In this document: one piece after another, positions 14,622 to 14,691 of the stretch
Layout of the letters: every line of letters begins with the position of its first letter
Numbering within the stretch: position 1 is the first letter of the stretch
NCBI GenBank assembly: GCA_019412865.1
Contig: DXOJ01000492.1
Coordinates: 1-14,691 of the forward strand
Length of the DNA: 14,691 nt
Source: Bacteroides sp.
GTDB lineage: Bacteria; Bacteroidota; Bacteroidia; Bacteroidales; Bacteroidaceae
Direction of reading: 5' to 3'
Notes under the pieces: generated by a model
The model's input: only the letters and a program-made list of their open reading frames with translations
Told to the model about the DNA's origin: nothing
Databases searched by the model: none
Program-made: the position numbers and the translations under genes

Positions 14622-14691
14622 ATGCAGCTAACAATAAAGTTCAGATTTTCCAAACAGTTTTTTATATACTATATAATTATCTGCATAGGGT
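14622..14691 (+). CDS. Possible start of an exported protein, cut by the window edge
   Basis: An open frame runs to the window end. From the ATG at 14622 it reads MQLTIKFRFSKQFFIYYIIICIG, here cited only as the shape of a signal peptide: a basic start (K, R, R, K) followed by a hydrophobic run. A start at 14586 in the same frame would add 12 residues. It lies about 130 bases after the predicted transcription start of the TACTTTTG promoter. A competing frame from 14609 is also open but has no such signal. Many Bacteroides surface proteins begin this way, including SusC-like transporters, but too little is visible to name it. Confidence 0.35.
   Translation, partial: MQLTIKFRFSKQFFIYYIIICIG

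Noticed and set aside
14609..14691. Alternative partial gene from the ATG at 14609
   Set aside because: The frame is open to the window edge, but it lacks a signal-like or recognisable start; the overlapping frame with a signal-peptide pattern is more plausible, though neither is secure.

Overview
The window looks like a chromosomal segment from a gut-type Bacteroides (Bacteroidota). The reasons are TAnnTTTG -7 promoter boxes instead of E. coli-type -10 boxes, A/T-rich leaders mostly without Shine-Dalgarno sequences, lipoprotein signals on glycosidases, a XylR/AraC-type sugar regulator, a Bacteroidetes HU-related protein, and sugar operons paired with glycoside hydrolases. The species cannot be fixed from the sequence alone.

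Layout. (1) 140-4426, minus strand: an exported GH43 enzyme followed by a GH3 lipoprotein with a PA14 insertion, both probably acting on xylan-type side chains. Their upstream region (4545-4616) carries four copies of ATG(C/T)TACAT at an exact 21-bp period. (2) 4718-8961, minus strand: a tight four-gene operon encoding, in order, an L-galactose dehydrogenase-like aldo/keto reductase, an amidohydrolase-fold lactonase, a FucP-like sugar/H+ symporter and a zinc dehydrogenase resembling L-galactonate 5-dehydrogenase. Together they would import L-galactose and convert it to D-tagaturonate. The same gene order was, as I recall, described as the L-galactose pathway of Bacteroides vulgatus (Bvu0219-Bvu0222). 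A divergent LacI-family regulator (9141-10193) and a CG-centred operator candidate sit upstream. (3) 10261-13041, minus strand: housekeeping genes, namely an FKBP-type peptidyl-prolyl isomerase lipoprotein, glycyl-tRNA synthetase and an HU-related DNA-binding protein. A 17-bp perfect stem separates the isomerase gene from the convergent lacI-type gene. (4) 13042-13273: an intergenic region with four CCCGGG-centred palindromes at an exact 23-bp period. (5) 13274-14419, plus strand: a XylR-type regulator, followed by a promoter region with two TTTTCGTTTTT repeats 21 bp apart and what may be the first codons of an exported protein running off the window.

How the parts may work together (inference): L-galactose is a terminal sugar on some complex cereal xylans. 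Exported GH43/GH3 enzymes trimming such chains beside an intracellular L-galactose pathway would make a coherent carbohydrate-utilisation locus, with D-tagaturonate passing to a hexuronate pathway encoded elsewhere. No alpha-L-galactosidase and no complete SusC/SusD pair is visible here, so this link is not proven. The most unusual DNA features are three phased repeat arrays (21, 23 and 21 bp), all placed at promoters.
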